Made by a program: the position numbers and the translations under genes. This document shows, one piece after another, positions 1 through 6,585 of a stretch of 8,413 bases of DNA. How positions within the stretch are numbered: position 1 is the first letter of the stretch; each line of letters opens with the position of its first letter. This DNA is from Planctomycetota bacterium. Lineage in GTDB: Bacteria > Planctomycetota > UBA1135. Location of the stretch: the NCBI GenBank assembly GCA_029243845.1, contig JAQWRF010000328.1, positions 1-8,413 of the forward strand, read 5' to 3'. The notes under the pieces were generated by a model, which had not been told where the DNA came from, did not search any database, and saw nothing but the letters and a program-made list of their open reading frames with translations.

Positions 1-27
1 AATCTAGCCTATATTCAAAGATTGGCA

Positions 28-933
28 CTATCCTTCACATACGCGCGTGCCGTGAGCCACTACGTACTCGCTAAACAGCGCTGAGAGCTTTGCTGCCACC
101 GGCCCACAATTGCCATCACCAATCATGCGGCCATCGACTTCGCCTATTGCTGCAATCTCGCCCATGGTGCCGGTGCAGAACATTTCGTCGGCACGGTAAA
201 CAGCCGTCAAAGAAATGTCGCCGACCTCACACGCAATATTATTGGCCGCGCATATTTTCAGAACCGTGTCACGCGTCACTCCCTCAGGGCAAGCGCGAGT
301 GGTCGGCGTGCGCAGCACCCCACCGTCGACGATAAAAACATGCGTCGCATTGGTCTCAGCAACGAAGCCCTGGGTATCGAGCATCAAAGCATCATCTGCA
401 CCCGCCGCATTGGCCTGCACCTTCGCCATGATTGACTGCACCAAATTGTTATGGTGAATATTCGGGTCAAGAGTATCAGGGCGGAATCTACGCACCGCAG
501 ATGTCATGAGCTTCAATCCAGCCTTGTCATAAACCGGAGCCTTATATTCGGCTAATACTATCAACAGACTCCCTTTAGTATTCAGCCGTGGATCCATTCC
601 GGATGTCATCTTCTCGCCACGCGATAAAGTTAAGCGGATATGAACGCCATCGCGCATGCCATTAGCAGCCAAAGTACGGGCAATTTGCTCAGTCATTTCG
701 GCGTCCGTCGGGATATCAGCAAATGCCAACGCTTTTGCTGACGAGCGTAGTCTAGCCAAGTGCGTGTCAAGCCGGAATATCTGGCCATCGTAAAGTCGCA
801 GGCCTTCCCATACGCCATCACCACCTTGGGCGAGTGAGTCAAAAGGTGAGATCCGTGCTTCGTCGCGGTGGACTAATTCACCACCGATATTGACTATTAA
901 ATCAGCATTTCGTTCATCGTATTTTTGCAGCAT
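28..933 (-). CDS. Class IV (fold-type IV) PLP aminotransferase-like protein lacking the catalytic lysine
   Basis: The 301-aa protein has the full length and architecture of the branched-chain / D-amino-acid aminotransferase family. Visible family motifs are FRLDTHLARL with Arg54 (phosphate-binding Arg in IlvE), VAETNATHVF with Glu193, GVTRD at 218-222 (IlvE GITRD) and TGTMGEI at 254-260, followed by VDGR and GPVA. Family members carry the Schiff-base lysine in a stretch such as IKSLNLLGAVLAK. Here the gapless counterpart is IHHNNLVQSIMAK, so His160 (CAC, 454-456) replaces the lysine and His161 follows. The rest of the cofactor pocket looks intact, which argues against a decayed gene. Substrate and reaction are unknown: it may be a PMP-dependent enzyme, a weak transaminase or a non-catalytic PLP binder. 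The ATG at 931-933 has no Shine-Dalgarno at normal spacing. It is divergent from the aldolase gene across 145 bp. The fold assignment is firm; ilvE-type function is not supported. Confidence 0.9.
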   Translation of the reverse strand: MLQKYDERNADLIVNIGGELVHRDEARISPFDSLAQGGDGVWEGLRLYDGQIFRLDTHLARLRSSAKALAFADIPTDAEMTEQIARTLAANGMRDGVHIRLTLSRGEKMTSGMDPRLNTKGSLLIVLAEYKAPVYDKAGLKLMTSAVRRFRPDTLDPNIHHNNLVQSIMAKVQANAAGADDALMLDTQGFVAETNATHVFIVDGGVLRTPTTRACPEGVTRDTVLKICAANNIACEVGDISLTAVYRADEMFCTGTMGEIAAIGEVDGRMIGDGNCGPVAAKLSALFSEYVVAHGTRVCEG

Positions 934-941
934 AGTGACAT

Positions 942-956
942 GATAACAGTTTTATC
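942..956. repeat. Inverted repeat GATAA-N5-TTATC (operator-like)
   Basis: GATAA (942-946) and TTATC (952-956) are perfect 5-bp arms around a 5-bp spacer. The element overlaps the putative minus-strand -10 region just upstream of the aminotransferase-like gene. That position would suit a repressor site, but arms this short can occur by chance. Confidence 0.35.
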
Positions 957-960
957 CTAG

Positions 961-974
961 GCGCACTCTTGCGC
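961..974. repeat. Inverted repeat GCGCA-CTCT-TGCGC
   Basis: GCGCA (961-965) and TGCGC (970-974) are perfect 5-bp arms around CTCT. CCT (956-958) and AGG (976-978) could extend the stem outside small bulges. It overlaps the putative minus-strand -35 element, so it may be an operator. It has no T-tract and does not look like a terminator. Confidence 0.4.
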
Positions 975-1078
975 AAGGCACCCACTACATAAATCGCGGT
1001 GCTGAGAGTGGCCGCCACACCCAATTCTTCAAAGATAATTGTTAGCAAACCACTTGAAGATAGAGTATTCTTTGCATC

Positions 1079-2119
1079 ATGGCTTTAATCTCATTACGAC
1101 AATTACTCGATCATGCCGCTGAAAACGATTACGGCGTACCGGCATTCAACATCAACAACATGGAGCAAATGCTCGCAATCATGGCTGCTGCCAAACGATG
1201 CGACGCACCGGTAATCATGCAAGCTAGCCGCGGCGCACGCCAGTACGCTAACGACACTGTGCTAACGCATTTGATTCGCGCAGCCGTTGAGATGTATCCG
1301 GAAATTCCCCTGTGCATGCACCTCGACCACGGCAATGCGCTTGACACCTGTGAATCGGCAATTGAAGCAGAATTCTCATCCGTAATGATGGACGGTTCGC
1401 TCGAGGTCGATGGTAAGACCCCTGCTAGCTACGAATACAATGTTGATGTCACTAAATCAGTGGTTGACGCCGCTCACAAAGTTGGCGTATCCGTAGAGGG
1501 AGAACTTGGCTGCTTAGGCTCGCTCGAAACAGGCGAAGGCGAGAAAGAAGACGGCCATGGCTTCGAAGGCGCGCTTTCGATGGACATGCTTCTTACCGAT
1601 CCGGTACAAGCCAAAGACTTCGTTGAAAAGACTGGCGTCGATGCCCTAGCGATTGCAATTGGTACTTCGCACGGTGCATACAAGTTTACACGCGAGCCAA
1701 CAGGTGACATTTTAGCGATGGACCGTTTGGCTGAAATTCACGCGGCAATCCCTAACACTCACTTAGTGATGCACGGATCCTCATCAGTGCCGCAAAACTT
1801 GCAAGATCTGATTAACGAAAACGGCGGCGCAATGAAGCAAACCTACGGTGTGCCTGTTGAAGAAATCGTTAAGGGCATTAAAGTTGGTGTGCGCAAAGTG
1901 AATATTGATACGGATAATCGCATGGCGATTACTGCTGCGATTCGCAAGGTATTCCAAGAGTCACCCGAGGCTTTCGATCCACGCAAGTATCTGACCCCAG
2001 CGATGACGGCGATGACCGAGGTTTGTATGCTGCGCTACGAAGCATTTAACACCGCTGGCCAAGCTGGCAAGATTAAAGCGATTTCTTTGGCCGATATGGC
2101 CGCGAGTTACAAAGCGTAA
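1079..2119 (+). CDS. fba: Class II fructose-bisphosphate aldolase (Calvin-cycle subtype)
   Basis: This cytoplasmic zinc-dependent aldolase interconverts fructose 1,6-bisphosphate with dihydroxyacetone phosphate and glyceraldehyde 3-phosphate, and often sedoheptulose 1,7-bisphosphate in this subtype. The 346-aa length and the N-terminus [16 protein letters not shown] match the Calvin-cycle subgroup (CbbA/Fba). Class II signature 1 is HLDHG at 81-85, with His84 as an expected metal ligand. Signature 2 is [12 protein letters not shown] at about 139-150. GTSHGAYKF (His198) and MHGSSS (His232) supply further expected metal ligands and phosphate contacts, and VNIDTDNR lies at about 274-281. No key residue is missing. 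The ATG is set by homology to the family N-terminus, yet no Shine-Dalgarno lies 5-10 nt upstream. The stop is 11 bp from the convergent sulfatase stop. No other Calvin-cycle gene is in the window, so a role in glycolysis or gluconeogenesis is equally likely. Confidence 0.96.
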   Translation: MALISLRQLLDHAAENDYGVPAFNINNMEQMLAIMAAAKRCDAPVIMQASRGARQYANDTVLTHLIRAAVEMYPEIPLCMHLDHGNALDTCESAIEAEFSSVMMDGSLEVDGKTPASYEYNVDVTKSVVDAAHKVGVSVEGELGCLGSLETGEGEKEDGHGFEGALSMDMLLTDPVQAKDFVEKTGVDALAIAIGTSHGAYKFTREPTGDILAMDRLAEIHAAIPNTHLVMHGSSSVPQNLQDLINENGGAMKQTYGVPVEEIVKGIKVGVRKVNIDTDNRMAITAAIRKVFQESPEAFDPRKYLTPAMTAMTEVCMLRYEAFNTAGQAGKIKAISLADMAASYKA

Positions 2120-2130
2120 TTCTTAAGAGT

Positions 2131-3459
2131 TTACTTAGCGTATCCGAGTTGCTCGAGGTTTTGTAAAACCTCGGGGCTCAAATCGGTCGAGCGAACCCGT
2201 AGTGTTTGAGAATCTAGTATCTCGCTTAACACCTTTCTCATTTTCAACAAAGTGTCTTTGTCAGACACGGTCAAGTCATTGTTTTCGCCAGGGTCTACAG
2301 CTAGGTTAAACAATGACTCTTCGTTAGCCTCAGGGGCAACAGTCAACTTGTAACCATCTGCAATCACCGCCCATTGAGGGCCAGCAACATTTACTCCTGT
2401 TTCATCAAACAGCTCTTTGACTCCTTGTTCATCAAAAATTCGACGTTGCATGAACACCGGCCGCGAAACACGCTGAGTGCTATCTGGAATCATTAGTGCA
2501 AGACTGATGCCACTAATATCTTGCATTGGTGGCATTTTTAGAAGCTCAAGAATAGTCGGTGCAAAATCAACAAGCCCTACAGTAGTATCTATTCGTTGTG
2601 GCTCCAAAGATAAATGCTTGAGCAGCAAGGGCGCGCGCACCGCGTCTTCGAATAAGTCGCGTCCGTGGCCGAAGTGCCCGTGTTCACCGAATAGTTCGCC
2701 GTGGTCGGCAGTGATAGCCATTAAAGTTCCAGCGCTAGCTTCTTGCGCGGAAATAGCCGCCATAAGGCCAGGCAGAACGCTATCGGTGTAGGCGACGGCT
2801 CCGTTGTAGCTTGCCTTATCTAAATCATTGCCGATTAAGTCAGGCGTAATATACGGCTCTAAGTACTCAGTCGGTTGGACATACGGCTTATGCGGATCCA
2901 TTAAGTGAACCCAAACACACCACGGTTTGTCGTTCGGTTGGCCGGCAATCCAGTCGCTAGCTGCTTCAATGGTGTATGAACCAGAACGGCGACGCTTCAA
3001 ATTAAAGTCTTCGTCAAATTCGTCGAAGCCTTGGCTTAGACCAAACTGTGCCGTCAAGACATAAGAACTGACGAATGCTGCCGTGTTGTAGCCATTGTCA
3101 CGAAGATGCTCACTTATCGTGACGACATCATCGGAAACCTCAACTGCATTTTTCAGCACGCCATGCTCATTCGGATACAAGCCAGAGAACATTGTAAGAT
3201 GAGAAGGACCCGTAGTTGAACTTACAGCATAAGCATTTTCAAACATAACGGATTGCGCCGCTAAAGCGTCGAAATTCGGCGTTAACCCGGCCTCACTGCC
3301 ATATGCTCCAAGGTGATCTGCGCGCAAAGTATCAAAAGTAACCATTAGCAAGTTCGGCTGCACGGTCGGCGGACCGACAGGCGGCTTGCCACAAGAAGCA
3401 ATAATGCCGCAACAAAGTAGCGTAAAAAGAGGTTTACTGATGTTAATCATCGTCAACAC
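2131..3459 (-). CDS. Sulfatase-superfamily lipoprotein with Thr at the nucleophile position
   Basis: This 442-aa member of the alkaline phosphatase / sulfatase superfamily begins with a short hydrophobic signal ending in a lipobox, I20-A-S-C23, so it is probably a membrane-anchored periplasmic lipoprotein. Expected metal ligands are Asp43 in FDTLRADHLGAYG and Asp252-His253 in ADHGELFGEHG; HLMDPHKPY at 185-193 is also typical. The sulfatase signature C/S-x-P-S-R appears as Thr83-Gly-Pro-Ser-His87, within TGPSHLTMFSGLYPNEHG. There is thus no Cys or Ser to become formylglycine, and Arg is His. Thr-nucleophile relatives in the superfamily are phosphodiesterases or phosphonate hydrolases, so sulfate ester hydrolysis should not be assumed. 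The longest frame starts with GTG at 3459, then TTG, ACG and ATG at 3450. The ATG would give a 439-aa product with the same signal peptide and is about equally likely. It lies 5 bp after the upstream sulfatase gene, so cotranscription is likely. Confidence 0.88.
   Translation of the reverse strand: MLTMINISKPLFTLLCCGIIASCGKPPVGPPTVQPNLLMVTFDTLRADHLGAYGSEAGLTPNFDALAAQSVMFENAYAVSSTTGPSHLTMFSGLYPNEHGVLKNAVEVSDDVVTISEHLRDNGYNTAAFVSSYVLTAQFGLSQGFDEFDEDFNLKRRRSGSYTIEAASDWIAGQPNDKPWCVWVHLMDPHKPYVQPTEYLEPYITPDLIGNDLDKASYNGAVAYTDSVLPGLMAAISAQEASAGTLMAITADHGELFGEHGHFGHGRDLFEDAVRAPLLLKHLSLEPQRIDTTVGLVDFAPTILELLKMPPMQDISGISLALMIPDSTQRVSRPVFMQRRIFDEQGVKELFDETGVNVAGPQWAVIADGYKLTVAPEANEESLFNLAVDPGENNDLTVSDKDTLLKMRKVLSEILDSQTLRVRSTDLSPEVLQNLEQLGYAK
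2144..2186. terminator. Nested stem-loop at the convergent fba/sulfatase 3' junction
   Basis: The inner palindrome has perfect 9-bp arms, CGAGGTTTT (2154-2162) and AAAACCTCG (2165-2173), around GT. One wobble and one further pair (2152-2153 with 2174-2175) can extend it. Outer arms CCGAGTTG (2144-2151) and CAAATCGG (2179-2186) pair at 7 of 8 positions. The structure starts 25 bp after the aldolase stop and lies inside the last codons of the sulfatase gene. No T-tract follows on either strand, so it is at best an atypical bidirectional terminator or an mRNA 3'-end stabiliser. Confidence 0.45.
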
Positions 3460-3464
3460 TTTAA

Positions 3465-4871
3465 CTATTTAGAAGCCTCTAATACAACTTTTAACGGGAA
3501 AATTTCAGACTTAACACGTACGCTATCGACAAGCTCTAGCAACTCCGCCACTTTACCCTGGTCTTTCTCCGCCAAATTATTGGTTTCGGCAGAATCATCC
3601 CGCAAATTATAGAGCTCCCATTCCGCGCTTTGCTTCGAACGCAGCAGCTTGAAATCGCCATCGATAATAGCTTGGGCTTGGCGCGCATGCTCGAAATACA
3701 AAGGTCCAGGGCGCCGTGCATCCTGCTCGCCTTCCAAAATATTGACAAGCGAGTGTCCGTCTTGCTGTTGGTGCTCAATGTTAGCTGCACTACAAAATGT
3801 TGGGAGCCAGTCCCAGAAGGCGCTGACGTAATCACTTTCGCTGTTTGCAGAAACTCGACCTGGCCAACGCACAACAGTCGGCACGCGAAGACCCCCTTCA
3901 TACACTTGCGCCTTGCGTCCGCGAAGGCCGCCTTGCGATTGAAAGAATTCTAAGTCGCACCCACCTATCCATGACGGGCCGTTGTCTGAGGTGAACACCA
4001 CTAAAGTATTATCAGCGACACCCATCTCATCTAACTTAGCGAGGATGTCTCCAATATCGCGATCCATGCGAGTAATCATTGCCGCATAAGCCGCGCGTGG
4101 AGTTTCATGCGGAAGGTACCCTTTGCTACCATCGTAAGGCGTTTCTTCAAAGGCGCCTTTATATTCGTCGAGCGAGTCCTGTGGCACCTGCAACGCCAAG
4201 TGAGGAACCGGCGTGGCGTAAACCATCAAAAATGGCTGGCCATTGGTCTTGTCTAAAAAATCTAGGGCCTCGTTCGCCATCAAGTCGGCCGCATAATCGA
4301 CTTCGCTACCATCCGGGTTGATGCTTATCGTTTGCTCATTACGGTGTAAATGGTCGGGGTAATAATTGTGCGCTACGCGTTGGCAAATATAACCAAAGAA
4401 GTGATCAAAGCCTTGCGCATTGGGATCTCCTTCCGTACCCGTCCAACCAAGCCCCCATTTGCCAATAAACGAAGTGTTATAACCTGCATCTTGAAACAGT
4501 TCGCCCATCGTTATTTCGGATTGGATGAGTGGACGTTGCCCTTCTAATGCAGGGTCGTTCCAGACATCGCCGCGCTCGTTCATCTCGTCGTTATCACGAA
4601 TATAAGCATTTCCGGTGTGCTTTCCAGTAAGTAACACGCAACGTGACGGCGCGCAAACAGGTGAACCGGAGTAATGGCGCGTAAGCTTCATTCCCTGCGT
4701 GGCCAATTTGTCTATGTTAGGCGTTTTTATGTACTGCTGCCCGAAACAACCTACATCGCCATAACCCAAATCGTCGGCAAGGATGAACAATATGTTAGGC
4801 GCGGTATCCGATTGCGGCTTTGAACAAGTAACGAATACAAGAGAGAGTAAGACTATTAGCAGTTGGCGCAT
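3465..4871 (-). CDS. Exported arylsulfatase (S1 family, formylglycine type)
   Basis: This 468-aa sulfatase probably hydrolyses sulfate esters in the periplasm or at the cell surface. A hydrophobic N-terminal signal ends near VTC (Cys16). The lipobox is imperfect, with Thr before Cys, so lipoprotein status is uncertain. Expected metal ligands are Asp33-Asp34 (LADDLGYGD) and Asp296-Asn297 (TSDNGPSW). The formylglycine signature is canonical: Cys73-Ala-Pro-Ser-Arg77, followed by LLTGKHTG. GKWGLG at about 137-142 has Gly where many sulfatases have His, and QGFDHFFGY and CQRVAHNYYP follow. RGRKAQVYEGGLRVP at about 317-331 carries the late conserved Lys. Activity requires Cys oxidation by a formylglycine-generating enzyme or anaerobic maturase, which is not in this window. 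Substrate cannot be read from the sequence; sulfated polysaccharides are the usual guess. It is the first gene of a two-gene unit and lies 35 bp from divergent fhs. Confidence 0.93.
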   Translation of the reverse strand: MRQLLIVLLSLVFVTCSKPQSDTAPNILFILADDLGYGDVGCFGQQYIKTPNIDKLATQGMKLTRHYSGSPVCAPSRCVLLTGKHTGNAYIRDNDEMNERGDVWNDPALEGQRPLIQSEITMGELFQDAGYNTSFIGKWGLGWTGTEGDPNAQGFDHFFGYICQRVAHNYYPDHLHRNEQTISINPDGSEVDYAADLMANEALDFLDKTNGQPFLMVYATPVPHLALQVPQDSLDEYKGAFEETPYDGSKGYLPHETPRAAYAAMITRMDRDIGDILAKLDEMGVADNTLVVFTSDNGPSWIGGCDLEFFQSQGGLRGRKAQVYEGGLRVPTVVRWPGRVSANSESDYVSAFWDWLPTFCSAANIEHQQQDGHSLVNILEGEQDARRPGPLYFEHARQAQAIIDGDFKLLRSKQSAEWELYNLRDDSAETNNLAEKDQGKVAELLELVDSVRVKSEIFPLKVVLEASK

Positions 4872-4898
4872 GGCATAACTATAACGCCACGTTAGAAT
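4870..4898 (+). promoter_or_regulatory. Putative sigma70-like promoter for fhs
   Basis: ATGGCA (4870-4875, 4 of 6 consensus) and TAGAAT (4893-4898, 5 of 6) are 17 bp apart. The -35 hexamer overlaps the start codon of the divergent sulfatase gene. Transcription would begin about 2 nt before the fhs ATG at 4907, giving an essentially leaderless mRNA. No Shine-Dalgarno is present, which fits. The call rests on hexamer matching by eye. Confidence 0.4.
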
Positions 4899-4906
4899 TT
4901 TATCCG
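4878..4906 (-). promoter_or_regulatory. Putative promoter for the sulfatase pair
   Basis: On the minus strand TATAGT (complement of 4878-4883) matches the -10 consensus at 5 of 6 positions and lies 6 nt before the sulfatase ATG. The -35 counterpart at 17-bp spacing, CGGATA (complement of 4901-4906), is poor at 3 of 6, so an activator or another sigma factor may be needed. It is interleaved with the fhs promoter candidate, so the two directions could compete. Confidence 0.3.
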
Positions 4907-6580
4907 ATGAAAACAGACGTACAAATTGCTCGCGAGTTTACCTCGCGCCCCATCACTGAAATTGCAGATTCCCTCCATGTTCATGATGCTGACTTGCTTC
5001 CTTATGGTAAAGATATCGCCAAAGTTTCCTTAGATGCTCTGAGCCGCCCGCGAACGATTAAGGCGCCATCTAAATTGATTTTGGTATCGGCGATTACTCC
5101 TACTCCAGCTGGTGAAGGTAAGACTACGACATCGATTGGTTTGGCTCAGGCTTTCACTCAACTGAATGAGTCGGTTTGTCTGGCACTACGTGAACCATCG
5201 CTCGGCCCGTGCATGGGAGTTAAAGGTGGCGCATGCGGTGGTGGCTATTCACAAGTCATGCCTCTCGATCGCATCAACTTGCACTTCACCGGTGACTTTC
5301 ATGCGATTACTGCGGCCAACAATTTACTGGCAGCGATGGTCGATAACCATTTGCACTTTGGCAACAAGTTACGGCTAGATACACGCAAAATTATGTGGCG
5401 CCGCGTCATGGACATGAACGACCGCGCATTACGTAATATTGTTTCGGGCTTGGGAGGAACGGGTCAGGGCGTTACCCGCGAAGGTGGCTTCGACATCACG
5501 GCGGCTTCTGAGATCATGGCAATTCTATGTTTGTCAAAAGACATGAGCGATTTGCGGGTGCGCATTGAGCGTATCGTTATTGGCTATGATTTAGACAATG
5601 CTCCAGTCTACGCCAAACAGATGGATTGTGTGGGCGCGATGATGGCATTGTTACGTGATGCCATGAACCCCAACTTAGTGCAAAGCTTTGAGGGCACCCC
5701 CGCTTTTATACACGGCGGTCCTTTCGCCAACATTGCACATGGATGTAACTCCGTAGTTGCCACGAAAATGGCAATGCACTTCGCAGAATGGACAATCACT
5801 GAAGCGGGTTTCGGTGCCGACTTGGGTGCAGAAAAGTTTTTCGATATCAAATGCCGTAGTGCAAACCTTGACCCACAAGCAGTGGTGCTAGTTGCTACTA
5901 TTCGTGCACTGAAGATGCACGGCGGTGTTGCGAAATCCGACTTGGCTGGCGAAAATGTCGAAGCGGTGACGGGCGGTTTAGCTAACTTAGAGAAGCACAT
6001 TGAGAATGTGCAAACCTTAGGCAAACCACCGATTGTCGCCGTTAATAAATTTGCGACGGATAGCGATGCTGAAATTGCTGCGGTACGTGAGAAGTGTGCA
6101 GAGCTTGGCGTCGAGTTTGCCGTAAGTTCACACCACGCCGATGGCGGCAAAGGCGCGATTGATTTAGCGAAAGCTGTGATGGCGGCGGTTGAGCGTGGCT
6201 CGGAATCGTTTACCCCATGTTATGCATTGACCGATGCACCTGAAGATAAAATTCGCAAGGTGGCGCAGAAGATTTATGGGGCTGATGACATCAGCCTGAC
6301 AGCAAAGGCTAAACGTGAATTGAAAAAATGCGTCGACTTAGGTTACGGCGAGTTACCCATATGCATCGCCAAGGTACCTGGGTCACTATCCGATGACGGC
6401 AGTAAAATCGGCCGACCTACTGGCTTCACCTTGAAGGTGCGCGACGTGCAGGTCAACTCCGGCGCCGGCTTTATCGTGGTTTTGACCGGTGCGATTTTCA
6501 GAATGCCTGGATTGCCGCGTGACCCCATGGCATCTCACATGGAATTAGAAGAAAACGGTGAGATAACCGGGCTAGAATAG
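4907..6580 (+). CDS. fhs: Formate--tetrahydrofolate ligase
   Basis: This cytoplasmic enzyme makes 10-formyl-tetrahydrofolate from formate, tetrahydrofolate and ATP, feeding C1 units to purine, serine and formyl-methionine synthesis, or running in reverse to release formate and ATP. At 557 aa it has the normal family length, and MKTDVQIAREFTSRPITEIA is the typical N-terminus, so the ATG at 4907 is secure. The ATP-binding P-loop is TPTPAGEGKTT at 64-74. The block REPSLGPCMGVKGGACGGGY starts at about residue 93 and is followed by INLHFTGDFHAI. The second family signature, VATIRALKMHGG, lies at about 328-339. No expected residue is missing. It heads a probable two-gene unit with the GNAT-like gene, which starts 5 bp after its stop, and has no recognisable Shine-Dalgarno. 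No folD or methylotrophy gene is visible, so its metabolic direction is undetermined. Confidence 0.97.
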   Translation: MKTDVQIAREFTSRPITEIADSLHVHDADLLPYGKDIAKVSLDALSRPRTIKAPSKLILVSAITPTPAGEGKTTTSIGLAQAFTQLNESVCLALREPSLGPCMGVKGGACGGGYSQVMPLDRINLHFTGDFHAITAANNLLAAMVDNHLHFGNKLRLDTRKIMWRRVMDMNDRALRNIVSGLGGTGQGVTREGGFDITAASEIMAILCLSKDMSDLRVRIERIVIGYDLDNAPVYAKQMDCVGAMMALLRDAMNPNLVQSFEGTPAFIHGGPFANIAHGCNSVVATKMAMHFAEWTITEAGFGADLGAEKFFDIKCRSANLDPQAVVLVATIRALKMHGGVAKSDLAGENVEAVTGGLANLEKHIENVQTLGKPPIVAVNKFATDSDAEIAAVREKCAELGVEFAVSSHHADGGKGAIDLAKAVMAAVERGSESFTPCYALTDAPEDKIRKVAQKIYGADDISLTAKAKRELKKCVDLGYGELPICIAKVPGSLSDDGSKIGRPTGFTLKVRDVQVNSGAGFIVVLTGAIFRMPGLPRDPMASHMELEENGEITGLE

Positions 6581-6585
6581 TAAAC

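Larger units (their letters stand above)
934..1078. promoter_or_regulatory. Divergent control region between aminotransferase-like gene and aldolase gene
   Basis: These 145 bp separate two divergent start codons and hold no gene. On the minus strand, TTGCGC (complement of 971-976) and TAAAAC (complement of 949-954) have a 16-bp spacer and are a weak sigma70-like pair, each matching 4 of 6 consensus bases. On the plus strand, TTGTTA (1039-1044) and TAGAGT (1061-1066), also 16 bp apart, are a similarly weak pair for the aldolase gene. Both would place the transcription start within about 10 nt of the start codon. Two inverted repeats lie inside and are listed separately. The promoter calls rest on hexamer matching by eye only. 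Confidence 0.4.

Noticed and set aside
28..933. Calling the class IV protein IlvE, DAAT or PabC
   Set aside because: The catalytic lysine is absent, and motifs alone do not decide between subfamilies.
3630..3953. 107-codon plus-strand frame opposite the arylsulfatase gene
   Set aside because: Antisense shadow; the minus-strand frame carries all sulfatase motifs in order.
4872..4906. Riboswitch or leader RNA upstream of fhs
   Set aside because: The gap is 35 bp, too short for a structured leader such as a THF or purine riboswitch.
5608..6150. 180-codon open frame on the minus strand inside fhs
   Set aside because: It lies wholly antisense to a strongly conserved enzyme, has a Ser/Ala/Pro-rich shadow composition and shows no domain.
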